Shown here in pieces: positions 17,509 through 24,897 of a stretch of 64,000 nucleotides of DNA. Position numbers and translations under genes: made by a program. Every line of letters starts with the position of its first letter. The first letter of the stretch is position 1. A model generated the notes under the pieces. That model was not told the origin of the DNA. It saw only the letters and a list, made by a program, of their open reading frames with translations, and did no database searches. Origin of the DNA: Oscillospiraceae bacterium (GTDB lineage Bacteria > Bacillota > Clostridia > Oscillospirales > Oscillospiraceae); assembly GCA_017397835.1 (NCBI GenBank), contig JAFQHV010000011.1, positions 186,001 to 250,000 of the forward strand, read 5' to 3'.

Positions 17509-19560
17509 TTACAGCTTTGTTCCGCAGCTTGAGCAAAACTTTGATATGCCATCCACTTTGGTGCCACAGGCAGAACAAAATTTTGCTCCCCCAACATTTT
17601 GCGCATCTTCAGATTGCTGATGCGCTTTGTTCCTTCCAAACCCAAAGCTAGATAAAAAACCAGCAGCTTTTTTGGCCTTGATGGATTCTTTTGCTTCAAG
17701 CACATCAGGATGTGCTACCTTCCCCCCTAAAGACAAATAATCGTACACATCTTTTTTGCCATGATTAAGCAGCGAAGCTATCATTCCACTTTCTTGCGCT
17801 GCAGCATATTTTGCTGCGGATTCAACATCAGCAGGATTCAGATGCGCAAATGCTACTATAAATCTGTCCCGCACATATTGTATCCTCGCTGTTTCCCTTA
17901 CAATCTTTTTGTTTTCCTCAATTTGCGAGACATTGGAGATACGCGTATTTATAAACATCTCAGTAAACCGTTCAAAATCCTCCGCTTCCCAGATTTCGCA
18001 AATCCGGTCTTCCACACGAGATAGAAACGGCTTTTTTATATTTTCAGACGCAGCATAGCACTTTACTTGTTCCCGAATACTCTCACACTCCCCTTCGCTC
18101 TTTTTTCCCAAATCGCAAAGCAGAGATTCTAGTTGTTCTTTATCAATTTCATCGATTCTGTTGTCTACGCGGGTTAGAAAGGCCCCCTTTGTCTCCACAG
18201 GTGCATCATAGTCGTCTATTTCTTTACGCACAGCCTTGCATTCTTCTTTGTTCTTCTGTCCCAAGTTGCAAAGCAACGCCTCAAAGTGTTCCCTATTTAT
18301 TTGATCGACTCTGTTGTCTATGCGAGCCCAAAACGCTTTCTTTGTGCTCACCGGTGCATCATAAGCATCTATTTTTTTGCGCACAACTTCGCACTCTTCT
18401 TTGTTCTTTTGGCCTAAATCACCAAGCAATGCTTCTAAGTTATCCCTATCTATTTGGAGAATTCTTTCGTCTAACAAACGGCGATGTTTCTCCTTTATTT
18501 CGGATGCACAGGTCATCCCTGCGATTTCCGCCAAACATTCTTTGCATCGTTCTTTGGTTGTTGTATTTTCATCTCCATACAGTTTTTTTATTTCCATATC
18601 AGCCTTTTCAGCTTGGGCTCGGAGCTCTCGACTCGCATATAAAACTCCGTCATACGTTCTCGCTTCAATATCAAACTCCCGAAGTTTTAGTTCAAGCGTC
18701 GTTTTCGCTGCGCAGTGTTTTACTTGGTATTTTTCCATGGCCTCTGCAAGTGTATCGATCAGCTGTTTGGCCTGTTCCTCGGATACCACATTTTTAGAGT
18801 CAAAGCGAGTATTGAGATCTTTTTCAATCATATCAGACAAATCAATGCTCAAATATTTGGCAATAGCCGCAATCTCATATTTGGCTTGTGGTAGTTTATA
18901 AAATATATACTCATAGTACGATTTGCATCGGGGATCAAGTTCAATCAATGATTTAGCCAATCTCTCTCGCTCTGATGCCGGAATATTTGACTCAAGCAAA
19001 TTTTTATATATGGCTTCTGCCTGCGACACCTCTTTTTCATAAATAAATTCAATAGGTGCTAATTTATTAGCATCCAAATATTCATTCACAAAATCACAAA
19101 GAGCCATTATGTCATTTCGTAGTGCACGGCTAAAATATCCCGATTCGAATTTAGCTTTCATTTTAGGAACAATATCTCTATCGGTTGTATCCTCCGAAAC
19201 ATTGTCAACAAGAAACTCCTCAAATCTATAGCGCAATCGAGATATTCCGTCATAGTCTCTAGTTATCTCTTCCCATATTTTTTCATCTGTTAATGTGTAT
19301 TCTCCAAATTTAGTCAAGTATTTTCTCGTTTCATACACATAAGTCTTAGCCTGCCCATCTAACATGCTGTCAGAGTATTTATTCATTGCTTTTTCCGCAT
19401 ATGAACTACTGAAAAAAGTAAGCGCAAACGAGTCCTCGTAATCCTTTTGGAAGGCCTTTTCAGCACGATTTGCCATCTCTTTGTAATCCGCAAGGATTTT
19501 CATGTAATTTTTTCGGCCCTCTGATATTTCAATTTTTTGGCCCAAAAGTTCAAATTCCAT
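17509..19560 (-). CDS. 683-aa zinc-ribbon protein with internal repeats
   Basis: A long, charged, mostly helical protein without signal peptide. A repeat of about 48 residues occurs three times in roughly the third quarter (units carrying LEALLGDLGQKNKEECE, FEALLCNLGQKNKEECK and LESLLCDLGKKSEGECE), each with an IDNRVDQI-like segment and DAPV. A single zinc ribbon ends the protein (FCSACGTKV, FCSSCGTKL). The start at 19560 is preceded by GAGAGGGG; the longer open frame overlaps the 51-residue gene upstream and is not used. I do not recognise the main body. It is the central gene of the operon, and zinc-ribbon tails of this sort often occur on membrane-associated or regulatory proteins. Confidence 0.75.
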   Translation of the reverse strand: MEFELLGQKIEISEGRKNYMKILADYKEMANRAEKAFQKDYEDSFALTFFSSSYAEKAMNKYSDSMLDGQAKTYVYETRKYLTKFGEYTLTDEKIWEEITRDYDGISRLRYRFEEFLVDNVSEDTTDRDIVPKMKAKFESGYFSRALRNDIMALCDFVNEYLDANKLAPIEFIYEKEVSQAEAIYKNLLESNIPASERERLAKSLIELDPRCKSYYEYIFYKLPQAKYEIAAIAKYLSIDLSDMIEKDLNTRFDSKNVVSEEQAKQLIDTLAEAMEKYQVKHCAAKTTLELKLREFDIEARTYDGVLYASRELRAQAEKADMEIKKLYGDENTTTKERCKECLAEIAGMTCASEIKEKHRRLLDERILQIDRDNLEALLGDLGQKNKEECEVVRKKIDAYDAPVSTKKAFWARIDNRVDQINREHFEALLCNLGQKNKEECKAVRKEIDDYDAPVETKGAFLTRVDNRIDEIDKEQLESLLCDLGKKSEGECESIREQVKCYAASENIKKPFLSRVEDRICEIWEAEDFERFTEMFINTRISNVSQIEENKKIVRETARIQYVRDRFIVAFAHLNPADVESAAKYAAAQESGMIASLLNHGKKDVYDYLSLGGKVAHPDVLEAKESIKAKKAAGFLSSFGFGRNKAHQQSEDAQNVGGAKFCSACGTKVDGISKFCSSCGTKL

Positions 19561-19580
19561 GGTTACTATCCCCTCTCTCA

Positions 19581-19736
19581 TTAATTTTTGAAAATTCTCA
19601 ATGCCCCACAAACGACTCCACCAATTGCCAAAATTTTGATGAGTCCAGGCAGTGCATCCCAAATCACAACCGCTACAGCAATTGCAATCAAGCACAAAAG
19701 AATAGTGTTGATCATTCTTCGCGTAAAACGTTCCAT
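19581..19736 (-). CDS. 51-residue double-span membrane protein
   Basis: The minus-strand frame starts MERFTRRMINTILLCLIAIA and ends GALRIFKN before TAA. AAAGGAGGG lies seven bases upstream of the ATG. Two hydrophobic stretches (about 10-25 and 29-46) are separated by WDALPG, and the first residues are basic, suggesting the N-terminus stays inside. It sits 3 bp after the preceding membrane gene and 20 bp before the zinc-ribbon gene. No family recognised. Confidence 0.7.
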   Translation of the reverse strand: MERFTRRMINTILLCLIAIAVAVVIWDALPGLIKILAIGGVVCGALRIFKN

Positions 19737-19739
19737 GTA

Positions 19740-19985
19740 TTACCCTCCTTTCCCCAGCAAGTTTCCCAATAGTGCAATCCCAATAATTAGCGCTAAACCT
19801 ATTAATGCAATCTTCAGCACCGGCCCCAACAGTTCAAGAACAAAAAAGGCCATCCCATATCCTATACCAAATGAAATCGCAGCTATAACGAGCAACGATG
19901 ACACACTAAAGAAGATTAAGCGTCCGTCGTTTAGGATAATCATAAACACAACAAAACCAAAAATAATTGCCAATGATAATTCCAC
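19740..19985 (-). CDS. 81-residue small membrane protein
   Basis: GTG start, with GGAGGAG overlapping the stop region of the upstream Mor-like gene (translational coupling likely). The sequence is almost entirely hydrophobic, with about three membrane spans (FGFVVFMIILND, SLLVIAAISFGIGYGMAFF, LKIALIGLALIIGIALLG) and a GKGG tail. Unrecognised family; probably a membrane partner of the next gene. Confidence 0.7.
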   Translation of the reverse strand: MELSLAIIFGFVVFMIILNDGRLIFFSVSSLLVIAAISFGIGYGMAFFVLELLGPVLKIALIGLALIIGIALLGNLLGKGG

Positions 19986-19988
19986 ACA

Positions 19989-20249
19989 TCACTCCTCCAA
20001 ACTATCTTTTATAAGTCTCCTTACTGTTTTCTCTGAATATCCGTACTTGATTGCCAACATCCTAATGTTAGTTCCGTCATATTCCTGCACGATGTTCCTT
20101 TGGATCCTGGCCGGGTTAAAGAAGCGTACAGGAAAGCTGATTTGCTGTCCTTTAAACATACGGTAGATTTCCATCGCCGTATCCATACCCAGCTTTTCGC
20201 TGACCTCTTTATAAACAGCATTCAGCAACTCAGGATCGTTTTCAGCCAT
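19989..20249 (-). CDS. Mor-like helix-turn-helix protein
   Basis: An 86-residue protein from MAENDPELLNAVYKEVSEKL, ending in a helix-turn-helix (NIRMLAIKYGYSEKTVRRLI). The layout matches the Mor transcription-activator-like family of phages and mobile elements: a helical dimerisation part, a beta linker near QISFPV, then the HTH. AGAGGTGA precedes the ATG at 20249. The frame is open further upstream but without a ribosome-binding site. It is the first gene of the five-gene operon and may regulate it. Confidence 0.75.
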   Translation of the reverse strand: MAENDPELLNAVYKEVSEKLGMDTAMEIYRMFKGQQISFPVRFFNPARIQRNIVQEYDGTNIRMLAIKYGYSEKTVRRLIKDSLEE

Positions 20250-20355
20250 CCGTATCACCTCTTTCGACAATTTTAGCGGATGGAAATGCTCAAGTAAAAT
20301 CCCATTGTCCTTGTGTTTGTCCCTCTGTTCTATATAGCTCATGTGGTGGCTCCAA

Positions 20356-20736
20356 TCAGAACAGCCGCATGAACAGCGCATGACCAATATCTGCCTCGGT
20401 GTAGTGCTCCGGCTCCCAAAACCGCTTTTGATAGCTTTCTCTCTTGTCTTTGGGCAGAGAAGTAAGATTGCCGTGACCATCCTCCCCCACTACATAGAAA
20501 ACTCCGGTAATAATGTCTTTGCCGATTTTGCGGTTCCCCTCAAGGCCAATGAGTTTGCCTTCTTCGTTGCAGACGAGACATACTCCGTCCTCAATGCCGA
20601 TGATTTCAATGAGGCCTTGGTAGTCAGCACCGATGCTAACAGCTTTCTGCAGAGCGTCAAGGTCATTCGCAATGGTTGTGATGGTCGGGTGCTTGTGCGG
20701 CTCAACCATCAAGACAGTAATTTCTTTCTCTTTCAC
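20356..20736 (-). CDS. DUF3846 domain protein
   Basis: A 126-residue protein with a GTG start behind GGAGGAAAG. It begins VKEKEITVLMVEPHKHP and carries the features of DUF3846: a VEP..P opening, an LDALQ..V segment, GVCLVCNEEGKLIGLEGNR and DIITGVFYVVGEDG. The family is common on integrative elements and phages of Firmicutes; function unknown. It is cytoplasmic. It lies upstream of the Mor-like gene with a 106-bp gap and divergent to the Fic gene. Confidence 0.85.
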   Translation of the reverse strand: MKEKEITVLMVEPHKHPTITTIANDLDALQKAVSIGADYQGLIEIIGIEDGVCLVCNEEGKLIGLEGNRKIGKDIITGVFYVVGEDGHGNLTSLPKDKRESYQKRFWEPEHYTEADIGHALFMRLF

Positions 20737-20937
20737 AGTTCTTTCCTCCAAACATAAAGATACCCAGTAGCGGCTCATAGCCACTACCGGGTTCAAATTT
20801 ATAATATATAAGCATCTAGGCTCAAAACACGCCTCAGCTAATTCTGTGGCATTATTCCGATTGGCGTGAAGTATCGTTCCTTTTCTTGCTATTGTTCCGA
20901 GTTTGTGGTATACTACATCCACGAAGGAGTGATTCCT

Positions 20938-21831
20938 ATGTTTATGACAGTTAAAGACACCGCAGCCAAGTGGGGCATTTCAGATCGACGGGTACGGATT
21001 TTGTGTAGTGAAGGTAAAATCCCCGGAGCTTTTCAGCAGGGTCACAGCTGGAAGATTCCGGAGAATGCCGTGAAGCCTGCCGATGGTCGCTACAAGACAT
21101 CTTCCTCCCTGCTGGAACTAATCGACAAAAAAAAGAAAGAGTTGGACTCTCGGCGTCCGCTGACCGAGGGTGAGGTCGCTCGTCTGAACGAAGACTTCGC
21201 CATCGAATATACCTACAACTCCAATGCTATCGAGGGCAATACTCTAACTCTGCGTGAGACTGATATGGTTCTACGCGGTTTGACCATCGACCAGAAACCC
21301 CTAAAGGAGCATATGGAAGTCGTTGGACACAAAGAGGCCTTTGACTTTGTGCGTGAGCTGGTGCAGAAAAACGAGTCTCTGTCCGAGCGCGTCATTCAGC
21401 AAATCCATTTCCTTGTCTTGGCCGACAAGCGAGAGGATCGAGGTGTTTACCGCCGTGTACCTGTCCGTATCATGGGTGCTCAGCACGAGCCGGTGCAGCC
21501 GTATATGATTCAGCCCAGCATGGAGCAGCTGATGATCCGCTATGCTGAAAGTGCTGAGCATATTGTCACTAAGCTGGCGCGATTCCATATTGAGTTTGAG
21601 GGTATCCATCCCTTTATTGATGGTAACGGTAGAACCGGTCGTCTCCTTGTTAATCTAGAACTGATGAAGGCCGGTTATCCCCCCATCGACATCAAATTCA
21701 CCGACCGCAAAGCTTATTACGAGGCCTTTGACGCTTACTATGTGAAGGGTAGCATTGCTCCGATGGAGAAACTGTTCGCAGGATATATAAACACTAGACT
21801 GGACCAGTACTTGAGTATGTTGTTAGGGTGA
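20938..21831 (+). CDS. Fic-domain protein with N-terminal HTH
   Basis: A 297-residue protein. An excisionase/MerR-style DNA-binding segment comes first (MTVKDTAAKWGISDRRVR, then a GKIPGAFQQGHSWKIP wing), followed by a Fic domain with the motif HPFIDGNGRTGRL (His224). Ser95-x3-Glu99-Gly-Asn (SNAIEGN) matches the class II inhibitory helix, so the protein carries its own brake on AMP transfer. Fic proteins of this build modify targets with AMP or phosphate; the target is unknown. AAGGAG sets the start at 20938. It ends at a bidirectional terminator at 21906 and stands alone in island A. Confidence 0.92.
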   Translation: MFMTVKDTAAKWGISDRRVRILCSEGKIPGAFQQGHSWKIPENAVKPADGRYKTSSSLLELIDKKKKELDSRRPLTEGEVARLNEDFAIEYTYNSNAIEGNTLTLRETDMVLRGLTIDQKPLKEHMEVVGHKEAFDFVRELVQKNESLSERVIQQIHFLVLADKREDRGVYRRVPVRIMGAQHEPVQPYMIQPSMEQLMIRYAESAEHIVTKLARFHIEFEGIHPFIDGNGRTGRLLVNLELMKAGYPPIDIKFTDRKAYYEAFDAYYVKGSIAPMEKLFAGYINTRLDQYLSMLLG

Positions 21832-21905
21832 GTTCAGTTGACCTGAAACACATCGCTGTTCTATCTGCTTACAAGCATCGCTAGCACAAGCCTTAATTAC
21901 CATAC

Positions 21906-21948
21906 AAAAATCCCGCATCATGCCTGGTACCCATGATGCGGGATTTTT
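21906..21948. terminator. Bidirectional terminator
   Basis: ATCCCGCATCATG pairs with CATGATGCGGGAT, flanked by A and T tracts, between the convergent genes ending at 21831 and 21955. Confidence 0.85.
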
Positions 21949-21954
21949 CATATA

Positions 21955-22179
21955 TTATCCTCTTGGAGGAAACGGATCATTGCCGTAAGAGTTTTTTTCT
22001 CTGATTCGACCATCAGTTCCGTGAATCACACACTCAGCACCTTGGTTAATGGCTATCTTGCGTGCAATCGCTGCCGCCTCCGCCTGCGTTTCCGTGCACC
22101 TAGTCGCTCTGGAATTACCTGCGCCGATAACCTGCCAACCACCATCCGGACGTGGTGTTACATGCTGGTTCTTACCCAT
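21955..22179 (-). CDS. DUF2188-like small protein
   Basis: A 74-residue protein starting MGKNQHVTPRPDGGWQVIGA, the typical opening of DUF2188 proteins, with the later conserved element GTDGRIREKNSYGNDPFPP. The ribosome-binding site GGAGGTGAG overlaps the stop of the upstream zinc-ribbon gene, so the two are translationally coupled. Function unknown. Confidence 0.85.
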   Translation of the reverse strand: MGKNQHVTPRPDGGWQVIGAGNSRATRCTETQAEAAAIARKIAINQGAECVIHGTDGRIREKNSYGNDPFPPRG

Positions 22180-22183
22180 ATTC

Positions 22184-22429
22184 TCACCTCCATTCCGGTT
22201 CAAGGCTGACGTTTCCCGTATGCCCACACTTCGGACAACGAGCGCTTCCGCCACGGACAACAATCACTGTCCCACAACCGCAGGAAGGGCACTTCCCCTG
22301 CAGTTCCTCTCCAACATGGTGGTCTAGGACCTTTTCCGGGTGCCTTTTCAAGTCTTTTTCAACCCCCTTTTTAATGTCTTTTTCCAGTTCCTTCATGAAC
22401 TTCTTGACATCAAAACTGTTCCTGCCCAT
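22184..22429 (-). CDS. Small zinc-ribbon protein
   Basis: An 81-residue protein. The N-terminal half is charged and helical (VKKFMKELEKDIKKGVEKDL). The C-terminal half is a zinc ribbon with two CxxC pairs (CPSCGCG and CPKCGHTG). Cytoplasmic. It lies between the DUF3892-like and DUF2188-like genes in a three-gene operon. Function unknown; zinc ribbons often bind nucleic acid or protein. Confidence 0.8.
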   Translation of the reverse strand: MGRNSFDVKKFMKELEKDIKKGVEKDLKRHPEKVLDHHVGEELQGKCPSCGCGTVIVVRGGSARCPKCGHTGNVSLEPEWR

Positions 22430-22441
22430 ATCGCCACCCCC

Positions 22442-22720
22442 TTACTCACGAGGCAGGTCAAGGAGATTGTCATAAGTATGGTCATTGGGCGCCGACCTCA
22501 CATACTTTTCCCCTTTAGGGCTGATAGCTGGAACAACCGCAGGGTAAGGTGAAATATTTACCTTAATCGTCCCCGGATTCTTCTTGAGGTGGTCGTAAAG
22601 AACCGCCTTTTTGAAAAAGCCCGGATTAGTGCACCCCTCAATATAGATTGAGTCGATTTCCAAAAGGTTCTGCGAGGTGTAGTGTCCTTGCTGCATTTTG
22701 ATTTTCGTTGCGTACATCAT
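22442..22720 (-). CDS. DUF3892-like protein
   Basis: A 92-residue protein starting MMYATKIKMQQGHYTSQNLL. The ending GEKYVRSAPNDHTYDNLLDL is characteristic of DUF3892, a family frequent on Firmicutes mobile elements. AAAGGAG lies before the ATG. It is first of a three-gene operon (22720 to 21955). Function unknown. Confidence 0.8.
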   Translation of the reverse strand: MMYATKIKMQQGHYTSQNLLEIDSIYIEGCTNPGFFKKAVLYDHLKKNPGTIKVNISPYPAVVPAISPKGEKYVRSAPNDHTYDNLLDLPRE

Positions 22721-22817
22721 GGTGTACCACTCCTTTTAACTGTTTTCATATAATATATATAAACAGCCATAAGAAAAACTCGGCCCCACGGGATCCACTT
22801 TTGGTAAAAATCCCATG

Positions 22818-22846
22818 TTGAACCGAGCTCAAATCCATGATATAAT
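22818..22846 (+). promoter_or_regulatory. Consensus promoter of the candidate small RNA
   Basis: TTGAAC (22818-22823), a 17-bp spacer and TATAAT (22841-22846). No plus-strand gene follows before a terminator at 22914. Confidence 0.65.
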
Positions 22847-22851
22847 GCTGA

Positions 22852-22948
22852 CATCTCCTTATGCACAGCAATATCGTGGCTTTGAGCTTCGTGTTCTGTG
22901 ACGGCACAAGGGACAGCGCAACGGGTACCAGCCGTTGCGCTGTTTTCT
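22852..22948 (+). ncRNA. Candidate small RNA of about 97 nt
   Basis: The interval runs from the expected start point of a consensus promoter to the T-tract of a strong terminator. The terminator is an 11-bp perfect stem CAGCGCAACGG / CCGTTGCGCTG (22914-22942) followed by TTTTCTT. It encodes no reading frame with a ribosome-binding site. An upstream CACAG/CTGTG pairing (about 22864-22900) could form a second hairpin. I recognise no known RNA family. It lies between the DUF3892 operon and the XRE regulator in island A. Confidence 0.5.
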
Positions 22949-23049
22949 TATGTCTGGAACTTTAGTTTACTATACCAGTCCACGCCCGTTCTGTCAAGTG
23001 CAAAGCACAAGATATTGTACATCTTTTTCGCTTCACACAACATCTTGCG

Positions 23050-23586
23050 TCACACGCCCTCCTCGATCTGTTCTAATAAATCAAGTAAAGTAGGTTCCCC
23101 TTTGCGTTCCTCTTGCTTCCGCAACTCAACAATCGCCTCTAGTCTGGCACCCATCTTTCTATTAATCAGAAGCGCCGTCTCTAGCTTGTCCAGCTTCCCG
23201 TTGTCGGCTGTGGCTAGCAACAGTTTCATGGAGAACATATACCTGTCCAAGGCTTCTTTGAAGTCAATCGACTCAAAAGCCCTGTGAAAATCGTCTTCCT
23301 TTACACGCTTTCCAGCCGTCTTCTCCAAAACCTCACGTGCTGTGATACCGCTTTGCACAACAATTTGGCGTGCGGTTTCATCGAGATCCTTGTCATAAAA
23401 GTACTCGGGGCCTATGCCGTAGTAGAGGGATAGCTTTTCTTGGTTGCTGCTAGATGCAACAGAGTTCCCGCTTTCCCAGTTAGCTACGGTGACACGATTT
23501 ACATTGACCGCAGTCGCAACCTGCTCTTGAGTTGCTCCATACAAATCCCGTATTAACTTTAGGTTATTTACCATAATGCTCACCAT
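23050..23586 (-). CDS. XRE-family transcriptional regulator
   Basis: A 178-residue protein. An N-terminal Cro/CI-type helix-turn-helix (LKLIRDLYGATQEQVATAVN, then VTVANWESGNS) spans residues 8-60. The C-terminal half is helical and probably mediates dimerisation or partner sensing. GGAGGAAAGG precedes the start. Directly upstream lie repeated GTAATATTT elements inside an inverted repeat, so it probably represses itself. The gene is at the right end of island A, where element regulators commonly lie. Confidence 0.88.
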   Translation of the reverse strand: MVSIMVNNLKLIRDLYGATQEQVATAVNVNRVTVANWESGNSVASSSNQEKLSLYYGIGPEYFYDKDLDETARQIVVQSGITAREVLEKTAGKRVKEDDFHRAFESIDFKEALDRYMFSMKLLLATADNGKLDKLETALLINRKMGARLEAIVELRKQEERKGEPTLLDLLEQIEEGV

Positions 23587-23622
23587 AACCTTTCCTCCGT
23601 ATCATACCAGACAGGACACAAA

Positions 23623-23672
23623 AAAACAACACCCTACAAAACTTTGTAATATTTTTGTAATATTTGTAGTGT
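23623..23672. promoter_or_regulatory. Repeat-containing operator region of the XRE gene
   Basis: The outer arms ACACCCTACAAA and TTTGTAGTGT are inverted. Between them two GTAATATTT units stand in direct repeat 11 bp apart. The region lies 40-85 bp upstream of the XRE start. Confidence 0.45.
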
Positions 23673-23839
23673 CTCCGTGCTTGTTGCGCCAAAGCTCTCC
23701 TCTAAAAAACAGCACTCTTCCGTAGCAACTTTTGCCTTCTCTGTTTTGGTCTCCGCCCGTCGCTATATGGTCGCTTTTTGTTGCTTTCAAAACCCGCAAA
23801 CGCCTACGCCAGTAAGGACAGAGTCAATGTCACCTCATA

Positions 23840-24084
23840 GCTCATAACCCGGAGGTCGCAGGTTCAAGTCCTGCCTCCGCAACCATTAGGAAAGCCTCGC
23901 TATCTCAGGATAGCGAGGCTTCTTTTTGCTCATTTTGCTGTTTTTCCGGTACTTATTTGTATTGATTCATAGTTGCGCCTATTCACGCCTATTTGTGCCT
24001 GTTCTGTCGCTATATCGTCGCTATGGCAACCCTTGCTCGTCGCTTCCGTCGATACGTCGTCGCCACGTCGTCGCTTTGGTCGGC
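23840..24084 (+). repeat. Attachment-site repeat, copy 2 (partial tRNA-fMet)
   Basis: Near-identical to 16690-16934, starting at the anticodon CTCATAACCC. The 5' half of the tRNA is missing, so it is not a working tRNA gene. The internal terminator hairpin is kept (23894-23927). Confidence 0.85.
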
Positions 24085-24196
24085 AATCCAAACCCTTGTC
24101 TTTTACATGATGCTTGTATAGCATTTCATCGCTCATTTCATCAATCATTCCGTGTTAGCAAATGAGCGATGATTTCTACCGCGCAAATAACAAAAT

Positions 24197-24233
24197 AACC
24201 GTAGGGCAAGTCGTATCGACTTGCCCTACGGTT
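24197..24233. terminator. Terminator of the pilus operon
   Basis: AACCGTAGGGCAAGTCG pairs perfectly with its complement around a TAT loop. On the minus strand it is followed by TTATTTTGTTATTT, 65 bp after the last sortase stop. Confidence 0.85.
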
Positions 24234-24297
24234 TTCTGTTTGATTGCGTATTGCAACACTTATGTCCAAATATGGATTGCCCTGTGCAATGAGAGAA

Positions 24298-24897
24298 TCA
24301 CTCGACTGGATCGCAGCGAACCACAAAGCGGCCATAACCGCCGGGAGTACAAGTAAAAATCGTCATCGCATGCGCCGAAGCGGTCAGTTCGTCCAATTGT
24401 GTGGGCTTTAAGACTTCGGTGACAGAAACTGCATAAGCATGTGCAGTGCCGCCAGCATCTAGAAACTCCATCCGGTCACCGGGTGAAACCTGGCGCAGAG
24501 GCGCAAAGTGTTTTTTATAATTATGCCCCATCAGGATCAGATCCTGCCCCTCTATGCTGCCGGAGTAGCGGCAGGGGGACAATTTCAGAAGGTCATAGCT
24601 CCAACTGTCCAGCACAGGCAGTTCCAAACCAACACCGGGAACACGGATGATGCCCACAAGGTCATAGCCCTGCAGCGAGGTCTGAAGCATCTGACCGGTA
24701 GACTGCTCCTGTACTGCCGTGTCGTATAGGTTCTGCTCCTGATTTTGCTCAATTTCCTCGGTTAGGGCTGCCAGTAGCTGCTGTGCGTTTTCACCCGCGA
24801 TCTCGGCCTCCTGCTCATACTGAGAGAAAAAATAGGCTGAGGTGAGGATCATTGACAGGCCCAAAAGGACCAATGCGACGGCACGGATCTGTTTCAT
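24298..24897 (-). CDS. Second sortase of the pilus operon
   Basis: A 199-residue sortase with one N-terminal membrane anchor (VALVLLGLSMILTSAYFF). It has the catalytic His in LMGHNYKKHF (His125), Cys in TIFTCTPGGYGRF (Cys183) and Arg a few residues later. There is no C-terminal membrane segment, unlike the class C enzyme, so it is probably a class B/D-like housekeeping-type sortase that attaches the finished pilus to the wall or handles the minor pilin. The start ATG overlaps the minor-pilin stop by ATGA, indicating translational coupling. Class assignment is tentative. Confidence 0.88.
   Translation of the reverse strand: MKQIRAVALVLLGLSMILTSAYFFSQYEQEAEIAGENAQQLLAALTEEIEQNQEQNLYDTAVQEQSTGQMLQTSLQGYDLVGIIRVPGVGLELPVLDSWSYDLLKLSPCRYSGSIEGQDLILMGHNYKKHFAPLRQVSPGDRMEFLDAGGTAHAYAVSVTEVLKPTQLDELTASAHAMTIFTCTPGGYGRFVVRCDPVE

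Larger units (their letters stand above)
16690..23839. mobile_element. Island A at tRNA-fMet (7.15 kb, between repeat copies 1 and 2)
   Basis: The segment is bounded by the intact tRNA-fMet and by a partial copy of its 3' half, the usual signature of tyrosine-recombinase integration. The 17.0-20.0 kb part is visibly more AT-rich than the flanks. Gene content is accessory: DUF3846, DUF3892 and DUF2188 genes, Fic, an XRE regulator and a Mor-like protein. No integrase or relaxase is recognisable, so it resembles a non-autonomous (cis-mobilisable) element. The element class is inferred. Confidence 0.7.

Noticed and set aside
23602-23799. Possible integrase remnant next to copy 2
   Set aside because: The short frames at 23602-23799 and 24085-24160 show no recombinase active-site motif and no ribosome-binding site. 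I cannot support an integrase fragment.
23840-23887. Additional tRNA-fMet genes at copies 2 and 3
   Set aside because: Only the 3' half of the tRNA is present at 23840 and 33763; acceptor and D-arm 5' parts are missing.
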